Origin: Methanococcoides sp052057775
Lineage (GTDB): Archaea; Halobacteriota; Methanosarcinia; Methanosarcinales; Methanosarcinaceae
Length of the DNA: 64,000 bases
Direction: 5' to 3'
Assembly: GCF_052057775.1 (NCBI RefSeq)
Contig: NZ_CP195121.1
Location: 1,860,001-1,924,000 of the forward strand
This document shows, one piece after another, positions 55,010 through 62,963 of the stretch. The notes under the pieces were generated by a model that was not told where the DNA came from, did no database searches, and saw only the letters and a list, made by a program, of their open reading frames with translations. The translations under genes were made by a program, and so were the position numbers. Within the stretch, counting starts at the first letter, position 1. Each line of letters opens with the position of its first letter.

Positions 55010-55609
55010 TTAATTAATGTATCCTTCCTCTTTCAAACTCACATATCTCCCATCCCCGATGATCACGTGGTCAAGCACATTGATCCCGAGGATCTTCCCA
55101 CCCTCAACAAGCTTTTCAGTGACAGCTATGTCTTCCCTGCTTGGTGAGGGGTCGCCCGATGGGTGGTTATGGGTCAATATGACCGATGCCGATGATTCCA
55201 TGAGTGCAGACTTGAACACCTCGCGAGGGTGGACGATGTTCGCATTCAGGCTGCCGATGGATACGACCTCTTCCCGAAGGATCTGGTTCTTGGTATCGAG
55301 ATAAAGGGCAGTGAGCACTTCCTTCTTGAGCTCCCTGTGTTTAGGATAAAGTAAAGAATAGACATCTCCGGCAGACCTTATCTTCCTTTTGGGGTCGTCA
55401 ATGAAGATCTCCAGCTTTCTTGCAAGTTCGAAGAGCGCAGCTATCTGGGTTGCCTTTGCAGGACCGACACCGCGTATCTTTGTGAGCTGGCTGATGTTCG
55501 CCTGACTGAGTTGCTTCAGGTTATATTCAGAAAGTATGCGTGTGCACATGTTCAGGACGTTCTCATCCCTAAAGCCTATTCTGAAAGACAGTTCTAATAA
55601 TACTTTCAC
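55010..55609 (-). CDS. radC: RadC/JAB-domain protein, 5'-truncated at the prophage junction
   Basis: 199 residues. Helix-hairpin-helix LTKIRGVGPAKATQIAALFE, then a complete JAB metalloprotease-type motif: SVILTHNHPSGDPSPSREDI with H-x-H and the downstream Asp. Full RadC proteins begin ~25-30 residues earlier. Here the frame starts in the middle of the first helix (GTG 55609, VLLELSFRIG), with a TAA seven codons upstream, right where the integrase gene begins. I infer that phage integration removed the 5' end and that the gene now uses GTG behind AAGTGGGG, or is dead. RadC function is uncertain in all lineages. Confidence 0.8.
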   Translation of the reverse strand: MKVLLELSFRIGFRDENVLNMCTRILSEYNLKQLSQANISQLTKIRGVGPAKATQIAALFELARKLEIFIDDPKRKIRSAGDVYSLLYPKHRELKKEVLTALYLDTKNQILREEVVSIGSLNANIVHPREVFKSALMESSASVILTHNHPSGDPSPSREDIAVTEKLVEGGKILGINVLDHVIIGDGRYVSLKEEGYIN

Positions 55610-55656
55610 CCCACTTGGAAGGGTAATTTATACAGTAAATGTGTAGGTGATGTAGG

Positions 55657-56808
55657 ATGGGTCTGTACAACAATGAAAAACTGATTGCCTCTGCTGAAGA
55701 GAAAATAAAAGCATCAGAGTACCACGAAGTGACGAAACAGTGCATACTTGATTTCGAAAACGAATTGTTCCTGGAAGGTCTCTCTGCTTCGAGGGTGCGT
55801 ACATATGTTAGTCATGTCCACATGTATGGACTGTGGTTAGGGGATCTCCCGTTACTGGACGTTACAATAAGTGACGTCAAGCGTTTTTTAGGACAAATCG
55901 AGCGGTCAGATTTGAGTCCGTACACAAAAATATCTTACAAATCATGTATCCGGAGACTCTATAGATGGCTGGACAAACCTGAACTCGTAGAGTGGATCTC
56001 GATAAAACTTCACCACAGCAATAGCAAAATACCCGAAGAACTGCTCACTGAAGATGAAGTAAAACAGATGATTGATGTGGCCAATCATCCACGAGATAAA
56101 GCAATTGTTGCAGTACTCTATGACTCAGGATGTAGGATATCCGAAATGGGAAACCTACGACTAAAACACATTGTATTTGATCAGTATGGAGCTTTCATCA
56201 CTGTAGATGGTAAAACAGGTATGCGAAGAGTCAGACTAATTTCCAGTGTTCCATATATGTCTGCATGGATTGCAATCCATCCAGATAGTGACAATCCGAA
56301 TGCATACTTGTGGCTCGGTCGTGGGTCGAAAAACATGGGAAACCAGCTGAAGTATTCTGGTTATCGGACCCTTATGAAGAAATTGGCCACAGATGCAGGT
56401 ATCAAAAAAAGAGTACACAATCACCTATTCAGGCATTCGAGAAGTACGCAGCTCGCCGAGCACTTGACCCAAGCACAAATGGAAGATCACCTGGGATGGG
56501 TCCACGGATCAAACATGCCAGCAACTTACATCCACCTCTCAGGGAAACAGGTCGATGATGCACTCCTCAAAATGCATGGCATTGTGAAAGAAGAAGATAT
56601 TCGACCCAAATTGACAGTACAGCAATGCCCCAGATGTGGGAAAGTTAATGGAACGGCTGCAAAGTACTGTTCACAATGTGGAATGGCAATGTCACTGGAA
56701 ACTGCGATTGCTGCCAGTGATGATCAATATGACGCTGCAATGAAATATGCAAAACTGATGAATATGTATCCCGAACTCGCGGAATACATTGATCGACTCG
56801 AGTCCTGA
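55657..56808 (+). CDS. Tyrosine recombinase/integrase with zinc-ribbon tail
   Basis: 383 residues. SAM-like N-terminal core-binding domain (~25-110), then the catalytic domain: Arg I in LYDSGCRISEMGNL, the K-beta region VDGKTGMRRVRLI, H-x-x-R in HLFRHSRST, GW-x-H in LGWVHGSNM and the nucleophile Tyr in ATYIHLS. A C-terminal zinc ribbon (CPRCGKVN ... CSQCGMAM, ~325-350) is typical of archaeal virus and plasmid integrases. It reads inward from the radC junction, as expected for the gene next to attL. Catalytic residues are all present. Confidence 0.93.
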   Translation: MGLYNNEKLIASAEEKIKASEYHEVTKQCILDFENELFLEGLSASRVRTYVSHVHMYGLWLGDLPLLDVTISDVKRFLGQIERSDLSPYTKISYKSCIRRLYRWLDKPELVEWISIKLHHSNSKIPEELLTEDEVKQMIDVANHPRDKAIVAVLYDSGCRISEMGNLRLKHIVFDQYGAFITVDGKTGMRRVRLISSVPYMSAWIAIHPDSDNPNAYLWLGRGSKNMGNQLKYSGYRTLMKKLATDAGIKKRVHNHLFRHSRSTQLAEHLTQAQMEDHLGWVHGSNMPATYIHLSGKQVDDALLKMHGIVKEEDIRPKLTVQQCPRCGKVNGTAAKYCSQCGMAMSLETAIAASDDQYDAAMKYAKLMNMYPELAEYIDRLES

Positions 56809-56847
56809 AACCGAAACCAACTTTAATCAAAAAAACAATATGATATC

Positions 56848-56889
56848 TGAGGTGAGAATTTTGGTTTAACCCTCTTCATTCCCACCTCA
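56848..56889. terminator. Hairpin after the integrase gene
   Basis: TGAGGTGAGAAT (56848-56859) and ATTCCCACCTCA (56878-56889) pair in 11 of 12 positions; the odd pair is A-C on + and G-U on -. CTATTTTTTATT follows on +. It may end the integrase transcript or, read on -, a leftward one. Confidence 0.5.
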
Positions 56890-57014
56890 CAATGTCTATT
56901 TTTTATTGCGTGGGGTAGAATTTCAAAAATATTTGAGTAATATAAAAATATATAAAAATCGCTATGCACCGATTAATCGCCAAGAATATTATAGAAGTAA
57001 ACAGAGTTATTATT

Positions 57015-57111
57015 GGGGTGGGAGTAGTGTGTAGGATATTCAATGGGACCACAACCTTCCCCAATATACCCTTGAATCCTACAAGTACACCCCGTGATTC
57101 TCTCCCGCCCC
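57015..57111 (+). ncRNA. Structured RNA candidate, copy 1 (97 nt)
   Basis: GGGGTGGGAG (57015-57024) pairs with CTCCCGCCCC (57102-57111), one U-G pair. Inside, GTAGGAT-AT-TCAA-T-GGG (57031-57047) pairs with CCC-TTGA-ATCCTAC (57069-57082). The loop is 21 bases. No open frame. The wobble pair is only possible in + strand RNA. It resembles two further elements of nearly the same length downstream. Confidence 0.6.
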
Positions 57112-57183
57112 ACAGTTAGACTTCTTTTTGCAAAACATACATTAATCGACAGCCGTATTTACTCAGAAAACAATATAGAATAT

Positions 57184-57276
57184 GGGAGTAGGAATGAATT
57201 GCATGTGTCAAGTAGCTTTGGCTATGCTTGACCGTTTTACCCCATGAAAACGATCGCTCCCATCGTTCCTACTCTC
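57184..57276 (+). ncRNA. Structured RNA candidate, copy 2 (93 nt)
   Basis: GGGAGTAGGAATGA (57184-57197) pairs at all 14 positions with TCGTTCCTACTCTC (57263-57276) if two G-U pairs are allowed, which works only on +. Inside are two hairpins: GTCAAG-TAGC/GCTA-TG-CTTGAC (57207-57232) and CGTTTT/AAAACG (57233-57252). Together they make a three-way junction. AAAACAATATA lies about 13 bases upstream, as in copy 3. Confidence 0.65.
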
Positions 57277-57317
57277 ACATCGCAACTTGTTTTAACTTTG
57301 AAAACAATATATTACAT

Positions 57318-57410
57318 GGGAGGGGGAGCGATAGGATCTTTGCTAACTGACCGGTCCTCGGATTAACAAACTTCCTGGATAAACGAACAACAACCTCGCT
57401 TCTGTTCCCA
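57318..57410 (+). ncRNA. Structured RNA candidate, copy 3 (93 nt)
   Basis: TGGGAGGGGGAGCG (57318-57331) pairs with CGCTTCTGTTCCCA (57397-57410) at 13 of 14 positions, counting three G-U pairs that exist only in + strand RNA. An inner palindrome ACCGGT lies near 57351. The upstream AAAACAATATA is shared with copy 2. It ends 11 bases before the end of the leftward lectin-like gene. Confidence 0.55.
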
Positions 57411-57421
57411 CGCATCTCACC

Positions 57422-57949
57422 TCACATCTTAATATGCTCAAACCATACCCACCCATCAGGAATTGAAAATACATCATCGGTCTGGGGTTCAATCAAGTAG
57501 ATCTTCTTCTCAGTATCCACCAACCAGTTGACAGCATGCCCTCCACCGTTACGAATGAACCAGATGGTACCACAGGCTAAGTCACCATCCCATTTGTTGA
57601 TATCACCGTGGAGGATATCCTCGAACTCATCGCAGTCATGTCTCGTCTTCTCATACTACCTCTGGTCAGTAGGATTCAAAGCAAGCCATTTCTTGAAGTG
57701 TGTTAAATCCACTAACTTATAATCAGCATCCGAGCCATCAAGCTCATTTTCAGCTGCACTGCTGATCTGCTTCCGAATCAGTTCCTTCAACTCAGGCTTC
57801 GAGATCCTGGCAGTTGAGATTTGATGCTCGAATAGTTCCCATGCTTTGATTTGTTGGACGGCAGGATCGTATCCGAGCATTGAGACTGAGAGATTGTGGA
57901 GGAGTAACCAGATTGTTTTGTTCACGATATCACCCGATGAAATTGGCAT
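57422..57949 (-). CDS. Phage protein with in-frame TAG, lectin/Cys-protease-like C-terminus
   Basis: 175 residues from ATG 57949 to TGA 57422 if TAG at 57656-57658 (codon 98) is read through. Before TAG: LVDLTHFKKWLALNPTDQR. After it: YEKTRHDCDEFEDILHGDIN, GTIWFIRNGGGHAVNWLVD and KKIYLIEPQTDDVFSIPDGW. The C ... GHA-N ... EPQ order resembles the C-terminal domain of MOA-type agglutinins and papain-like folds (Cys, His, then Glu/Gln). It overlaps the upstream hub gene by 20 bases. Pyrrolysine is the likely residue at TAG; otherwise a truncated 97-residue product would be made. Last gene of the tail module. Confidence 0.7.
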
Positions 57950-59069
57950 TGTTCAATCGATCCTTCGCATAGAATTCACTGATCATATCAATCACATTGT
58001 CAACCAGTTCACCTACTTCAATTCGAGTAGTAGCTGCACCGAGATCATGAACTACTCTTTTTACAGTATAGTTGCCATCTACTTCCTCGCCATTCACGTA
58101 GATGTCAGGATTCTTGCAGTAAACAAGATCTCCGGGAGTAGCTTCAGGAGTCAGCTGCATTACCCCCCATCCGGAGATAAGCGGATCTTTGAACTTGTCC
58201 TTGACTGCCGATGCCAGGGAATTGCACAATGCGTCGGTAGATAGACCTAGGTCGGAATCGATGTGATGGCGAGTATTGTAGGCACTCTGACTCGTCGCAT
58301 CGGTTGCTGTGCCGACCTTCTGCGGAGATCCTGAAGCACCGTAGATGGTGATGTCATTGACCAGGCTACTAATTGAAGTATCGAAGTGCGCCTGAATGTA
58401 TCTCAGAGTGCCGGCCACCAACTGATACTTCGAAGTGGGTGTTGTTGGTACCAGCTGCCATGAACCATAAACTGCTGACAAGTTACCTGAACTGTCATAA
58501 GACGGCAGGACTGAGAATCTGTACGTATATCCTTCAAGTCTCTCCAATTCTTTGATCACATCAATCATGTATTTGGTATCTTGATCTACATTGAAGGACG
58601 TGAGTGTAGTTGAATTACTCGAATCTATTAAGGAAGTCGCAGCATCTGTAATGCGAGACATGTATGATCCTTGCAGTGCTGATAGAATCGTCCCAGTGGT
58701 CGCAGATGAAGCACTGTAGTCCACTGTAACGGCTCGATAGACAGCTTCCTCTTCATGCCCTCTGCAAATGAGTTCGACTGCATTCACAGGCGAATCTGAA
58801 TGACCTATTGACATAATGCGACCCTCGAAGAGATCAATCCATACGATTTGTTCGTCGGGACCCATACGCTGACATACCTGGAGTCGAACAACATCATCAC
58901 ACCTAATCGGTGACAGATGCTCAATTGCTACATTCGAGTTAATGGGAATATCAATATTGGCAGTCGAGCAGGCAAATGGGAACTGTTTGAGGATCTGGCC
59001 TCCTGAGATACCAGGATAGTATTTGTTCCCGTCAGATTTCTGGACTATCAATCGGTATTGAGTTAGCAT
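57930..59069 (-). CDS. Phage tail hub/baseplate protein
   Basis: 379 residues. Begins YRLIVQKSDGNKYYPGISGG, with an early beta domain (DDVVRLQVCQRMGPDE, WIDLFEGRIMSIG) of the kind that forms the baseplate hub. A middle domain (YMIDVIKELERLEGYTYRFS) and a C-terminal DLVYCKNPDIYVNGEEVDG then NYTVKRVVHDLG complete the gp44/gp27-like layout used by Gram-negative and archaeal phages to close the tail tube. Family assignment is by layout and position between distal tail protein and fibre-type gene. It overlaps neighbours at both ends, as in a tight late operon. Confidence 0.65.
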   Translation of the reverse strand: MLTQYRLIVQKSDGNKYYPGISGGQILKQFPFACSTANIDIPINSNVAIEHLSPIRCDDVVRLQVCQRMGPDEQIVWIDLFEGRIMSIGHSDSPVNAVELICRGHEEEAVYRAVTVDYSASSATTGTILSALQGSYMSRITDAATSLIDSSNSTTLTSFNVDQDTKYMIDVIKELERLEGYTYRFSVLPSYDSSGNLSAVYGSWQLVPTTPTSKYQLVAGTLRYIQAHFDTSISSLVNDITIYGASGSPQKVGTATDATSQSAYNTRHHIDSDLGLSTDALCNSLASAVKDKFKDPLISGWGVMQLTPEATPGDLVYCKNPDIYVNGEEVDGNYTVKRVVHDLGAATTRIEVGELVDNVIDMISEFYAKDRLNNANFIG

Positions 59070-59313
59070 CTTTCACCTCGAATTCAACTACTTCAAGATC
59101 GAGATCACGTTTGGCAAACACTTCAGCAAGCCTGACTTGCAGGTCCTGCTGCTTGACCACATCTGCGTCTGTCGTTTCAACAATGACTGAGAGATCATCC
59201 TCATTGCCAGTGACCTGAATTGGAATATCACCATAGGATTGTTTGACAGCATCAATCACAGACTCGTGGAGAGTCTTTTTCTTCTGCATTCTCAATTTGA
59301 TCATCATGCCCAC
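59032..59313 (-). CDS. Small phage tail-module protein, 93 residues
   Basis: Unrecognised. Basic N-terminus (MIKLRMQKKKTLHESVIDAV), then an acidic two-layer-like segment (LSVIVETTDADVVKQQDLQV). No membrane helix. It overlaps the distal tail gene by 10 bases at its start and the hub gene by 38 bases at its end. Probably a tail-assembly or baseplate accessory protein; that is position-based only. Confidence 0.55.
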   Translation of the reverse strand: MGMMIKLRMQKKKTLHESVIDAVKQSYGDIPIQVTGNEDDLSVIVETTDADVVKQQDLQVRLAEVFAKRDLDLEVVEFEVKDANSIPIDSPEI

Positions 59314-60824
59314 TTCCTATCTTCATAGATTAGTGCTACTGTACACGAAAGAGAACTATCAGACGACTGATTACACTGGAAGGTATTCGCACCCCCGGTA
59401 CTAATTACTGGCATCTGAGCGTCGATTGTGATGATATCGATATCCAATTCGAATGACTTAATCGTGCAGGTGACTGTACCTGTTCCACCACAGTCAATCC
59501 TGAACCAGATTTTTGTTTCTCCTTTGAAGTTAACATCGGAGCCACTAATCAATTCATATTCGGTGTCAGTATCATCGACAATGGCATCATCAATATCATA
59601 CCATGTTCCAGGACTTCCGTTACTGTCGAGTGCTACCTGAATGGTCGGAGTACCAGCAGTGATGTCAATCTGAGCTGTAAGAGTAGGAATTCCAGTGACA
59701 GGATACTTGGTATCGATTCCAAAGATGATGTAGCCGTCATCTGCAATGTCAAGCTCATCATTCACAGCATCGTATGTTAGACCATCAGAATCATAAAGTG
59801 CGTCGAGATACTTCTGGTCGGTGAAATCATCATCGTAGTCGATGTGGCCTGTGCCATCTGCACAGATCTTCACCACTTCTTCGGGGAAGATCCAGTTAGC
59901 TACAGCACAAACGGTATCCTCGTCAGCTGTGTTAAAGACCTCAGCATCTTGTATTACTGCCTTCTTCAATTCCTGTACTTTCCAATGGCAATCGTCAAGA
60001 TGCCCTTTATAACTCGCATTCCTGTACTTACCATAGAACTTTATTACAAGAGATTCGTTTGCGCCGGTTTCAGCAGACAACGAAGTGGAACCAACAGATA
60101 CACTCGTTGATGTATTATCCACATCGACATCAACATCGGCAGCACCGTTGATAGAATATGCAATTTTGCAGTCCGATATGTAACCACCAGTACCATATAG
60201 CATGCATGTTGCTTCCTGTAGTTGCCAGACGGTGTTCGCAGTTGCTTCAAATGTTTCGGACTTAAGCAATACATACGAAGAACTACTGCACGTATATTCC
60301 GTAGTATCAGTCTCATCAGTCAGAATTCCTTCCCTGTCATAATCACCAGCACTACCACCAGTAATCTGTACGTCCGGGGCAGCTGCTACATTTCCAGAAG
60401 TCGTGACTGAATTCGAGGAATCGTCTGCAGACCATTGCTGCGAATTAGTAGTGATGGACTTCGATCTCGTGGTCAATGAAGTTGTATGTAGGAATGGAGA
60501 ATCAGTAATCACGGTGAGATCATACGGATAGTGGCCTGAGTGACCAATTGCTCGCTTCCTGGTATGTCTGGCACCGTGGACCTTGAACTTCCATCCACTG
60601 TCAATGACTAAGTCTATCTCACCTTCCTGCATGAATGCTGCAATGACATCATCATAGGCAGCTTGTGTAGTCTCCTGTCCTTTGATACGCAGTTGGAGAC
60701 CAGAATATCCAAGATCGTTGATAGGATTCTTTGATGTTCCGGGAACGTGTGACTGCTGTAGGATGTGGGTATCTGCAATGGTGAGGCCGGTAAGGTTGAA
60801 GAATTGGTTGTCGATTGTTGCCAT
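59304..60824 (-). CDS. Phage distal tail/minor structural protein
   Basis: 506 residues. The N-terminal ~150 residues (FFNLTGLTIADTHILQQSHV, YSGLQLRIKGQETTQAAYDD, GWKFKVHGARHTRKRAIGHS) look like the ring domain of distal tail (Dit) proteins. The rest is Thr/Ser/Asp-rich beta sandwich with carbohydrate-binding-like repeats (EYTCSSSSYVLLKSETFEAT). It follows the tape measure gene by 2 bases. It may contact the cell surface. Function by position and composition. Confidence 0.65.
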   Translation of the reverse strand: MATIDNQFFNLTGLTIADTHILQQSHVPGTSKNPINDLGYSGLQLRIKGQETTQAAYDDVIAAFMQEGEIDLVIDSGWKFKVHGARHTRKRAIGHSGHYPYDLTVITDSPFLHTTSLTTRSKSITTNSQQWSADDSSNSVTTSGNVAAAPDVQITGGSAGDYDREGILTDETDTTEYTCSSSSYVLLKSETFEATANTVWQLQEATCMLYGTGGYISDCKIAYSINGAADVDVDVDNTSTSVSVGSTSLSAETGANESLVIKFYGKYRNASYKGHLDDCHWKVQELKKAVIQDAEVFNTADEDTVCAVANWIFPEEVVKICADGTGHIDYDDDFTDQKYLDALYDSDGLTYDAVNDELDIADDGYIIFGIDTKYPVTGIPTLTAQIDITAGTPTIQVALDSNGSPGTWYDIDDAIVDDTDTEYELISGSDVNFKGETKIWFRIDCGGTGTVTCTIKSFELDIDIITIDAQMPVISTGGANTFQCNQSSDSSLSCTVALIYEDRKWA

Positions 60825-60826
60825 GG

Positions 60827-62122
60827 TTAGACTCCTGAATTATTGGCCTTCGGATCCTTCGGATATGTGAAGCCAGTACTCCATCCCTTTACTTTGATGT
60901 CTGGTTTACCTTCACTAAAATCATATATCCCAAATCCACTGGTTCCACGTGGTTTCCAGTACCTACTGTCGTTAGGATCGGGATCGGTATTCTCTTCAAT
61001 CCCTTCAGCACGAGCGATCAATTCTTGCCAATACTGTCGTATTTCTTGTTGATCTGCCGCAGGATCCCATCCAGCAATGTTCACCGTCATCTGAGGTACG
61101 CCTACTCCGGATAGTCCGCTTAAGTCAGAAACACTTGGAGCACTCGCCGTGGAAGTCGTCTGACCTAATGATATCTCATTCAGAATTGTATCGAGTCCTG
61201 AACTATTGTTCTGAAAAGTTCCGTAGTGTAGGAAATTTGAAGCCCTTTCAATACCATCGTTCACAAGCCCCAGAGCAGCTGCAATACTGCGGAAATCAAA
61301 TGCGATGTATTCAAGGACACTCGCAACAGTTTTCCATCCCCCACCTTCACCCCAGTCATTGAGATCTTCGAGAGCTTCCACTACAGTAGGAAGAACATCC
61401 GAACCAAAACTAACCATTAGATCATCCCAGGTAGCACGAAGATTGCTTATCTCTGAAGCAGCAGTTTCTTCATAACCACCCAACTGATCCACACGATCAT
61501 TCATCCCGTCCAGAGCAGCATTCAGGAATGCGACTTTTTTCTCCTCTTCGGTGAGCTGGGACACTGTCTTTCCAATAGATCGTGCATACGATTCCTGGGC
61601 TTTTTCAACCTCAACAATGATACCAAGATTATCAAGAAGCATTCTCGACTGACGACCAACACCGAGAGCCATACTTTCAAACATGTAGCTGGTTTCTTGC
61701 CCTGTGGCCTGAGCAATGACAGTTGCACCTTCCATCATCTGCGTGATTGTTTCGATATCAAGACCAAGCAACATTGCCTTGTTTGCCTGTTCCATAATCT
61801 TCGCTTCACTGACAGTACCATGGGAAGCTTCTTTCAGCTTCTTCATGTAAGTGTCAACGTCTTTACCCTGAGATGTTACGAGACTTGTGAAGCCTCGAGA
61901 TAGTGACTCATAAGCAATTGCACTATTGACAGCATATGCAGTCATCGCAACAGAAGCAGTGGCCAAAGCCAAACCAATTGCCTTCCCATAACCAGCTGCT
62001 TTCCTTGCAAAATCAGACGTGAGCAGATCTGCCTTTTTTAGCTCACGTTCATACTTTGATGCATCAGCAACAATCTTAACAACCACGCCGGCAGCGGAAC
62101 CACCCAGTTTACCCAGTGCCAT
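60827..62122 (-). CDS. Phage tail tape measure protein
   Basis: 431 residues. Begins VVVKIVADASKYERELKKAD (tape measure N-terminal repeat), with a hydrophobic helix AIGLALATASVAMTAYAVNS, then the conserved TAKEIDEANKAM-like block (AKIMEQANKAMLLGLDIETI) and RMLLDNLGIIVEVEKAQES. The protein is short for the family, predicting a short tail. GGAGG lies seven bases before ATG 62122, and the end of the frameshifted chaperone overlaps its first codons. Confidence 0.88.
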   Translation of the reverse strand: MALGKLGGSAAGVVVKIVADASKYERELKKADLLTSDFARKAAGYGKAIGLALATASVAMTAYAVNSAIAYESLSRGFTSLVTSQGKDVDTYMKKLKEASHGTVSEAKIMEQANKAMLLGLDIETITQMMEGATVIAQATGQETSYMFESMALGVGRQSRMLLDNLGIIVEVEKAQESYARSIGKTVSQLTEEEKKVAFLNAALDGMNDRVDQLGGYEETAASEISNLRATWDDLMVSFGSDVLPTVVEALEDLNDWGEGGGWKTVASVLEYIAFDFRSIAAALGLVNDGIERASNFLHYGTFQNNSSGLDTILNEISLGQTTSTASAPSVSDLSGLSGVGVPQMTVNIAGWDPAADQQEIRQYWQELIARAEGIEENTDPDPNDSRYWKPRGTSGFGIYDFSEGKPDIKVKGWSTGFTYPKDPKANNSGV

Positions 62123-62691
62123 TTATTATCCTCCATTCCCTTCGCCAAGAAGCTATAATGAACGCCTGTTCACATTCATCCAGTTCACCGAATTTCAAAG
62201 GTGTCAAATTCCAAGACCTCAACATCTTTGCAAAATCTATACCAAAATCGGATTCAGCGAAACCTGATTATCCGTGCCAGCTGTATGGCAGGTTGTGAGA
62301 AGTACGCGAGTAAGATTTCATCGGATATTGCAGTATCAAGCTCCTCAGATAACCAGAACTCGTTGTCAAGAGTGGGATCTTTGGTGATATATGCCAAGAA
62401 TGATGCAATGACTTCTTCAGCATCCTCAAGTGCAGTCTTGTCTCCCTGCATAGCACGTTCCCACCGGCCGAACATGTCCTTATGATTTTTTGACTCGGTC
62501 TTCGACAATCTTTTTCTGATTTCGATTGCTTGAACTTCGTCTCCGGATACAATCGGCACTTTCACATATTCGTGGGTACGTGCAATAAGGAAAGCTTTTG
62601 CATCTTTAGCAACTGCATACTCTCCCCGGCAGTCTTCTTCTCTGGCTTCTTGCCTTTCAGCAATCCCTGGATCATCCTGATATTCTACCAT
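62109..62691 (-). CDS. Tail assembly chaperone G/GT with +1 frameshift
   Basis: The zero frame (62691 to TGA 62254) gives 145 residues: acidic, EAREEDCRGEYAVAKDAKAF ... DNEFWLSEELDTAISDEILL. Its end reads ATC AGG TTT CGC TGA. Shifting +1 after TTT gives GCT GAA TCC ... and 49 more residues (AESDFGIDFAKMLRSWNLTP, LKFGELDECEQAFIIASWRR, EWRIINGTG) to TAA 62109. The joint RIIRF-AESDFGID reads naturally. Position just upstream of the tape measure is that of lambda G/GT. GGAG precedes ATG 62691. Confidence 0.75.
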
Positions 62692-62721
62692 GGAAATTCT
62701 CCGTATGTATTAAACAAAGGC

Positions 62722-62730
62722 TTTATATTT
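62722..62730 (+). promoter_or_regulatory. TATA box for a leaderless + strand gene
   Basis: TTTATATTT centred 25 bases before ATG 62751, the spacing at which archaeal transcription starts on the start codon. No Shine-Dalgarno lies between. Supports the small gene at 62751. Confidence 0.55.
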
Positions 62731-62750
62731 ACACAATCCAATTTTTTGAC

Positions 62751-62945
62751 ATGACGTCCTGTCCAAGTATCGCAGACAAGGAAGGAATTCTGATAATCCT
62801 TTTATTGACTGCACTCTTCTTACTCTACAAGACGTACCGATCGCCAGACCTGCCAATGCTCGTGGTAGTATCCCCAATCCTCGCAACTGTGGTTTGCATT
62901 GGAATCGCCTACACGTACTGCCATTTACCTATGGACAAGGATTGA
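62751..62945 (+). CDS. Small two-helix membrane protein in the tail operon (moron candidate)
   Basis: 64 residues on +, inside the leftward tail module between the tube and chaperone genes. N-terminal CPSIADKEG, two membrane helices (ILIILLLTALFLLY and MLVVVSPILATVVCIGIAYT), and a short polar tail. It has its own TATA box 25 bases upstream and no ribosome site, so a leaderless message. An independently promoted, oppositely oriented gene in a structural operon is the pattern of a moron. The role could be superinfection exclusion or holin-like; not established. Confidence 0.5.
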   Translation: MTSCPSIADKEGILIILLLTALFLLYKTYRSPDLPMLVVVSPILATVVCIGIAYTYCHLPMDKD

Positions 62946-62963
62946 ATTCAGCCCCTCTTATTC

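Noticed and set aside
57015..57410. tRNA or tRNA-like genes in the prophage tract
   Set aside because: Lengths (93-97) would fit long-arm tRNAs, but there is no T-loop GTTCGA consensus, no 7-base acceptor with anticodon stem, and the inner hairpins do not match a cloverleaf.
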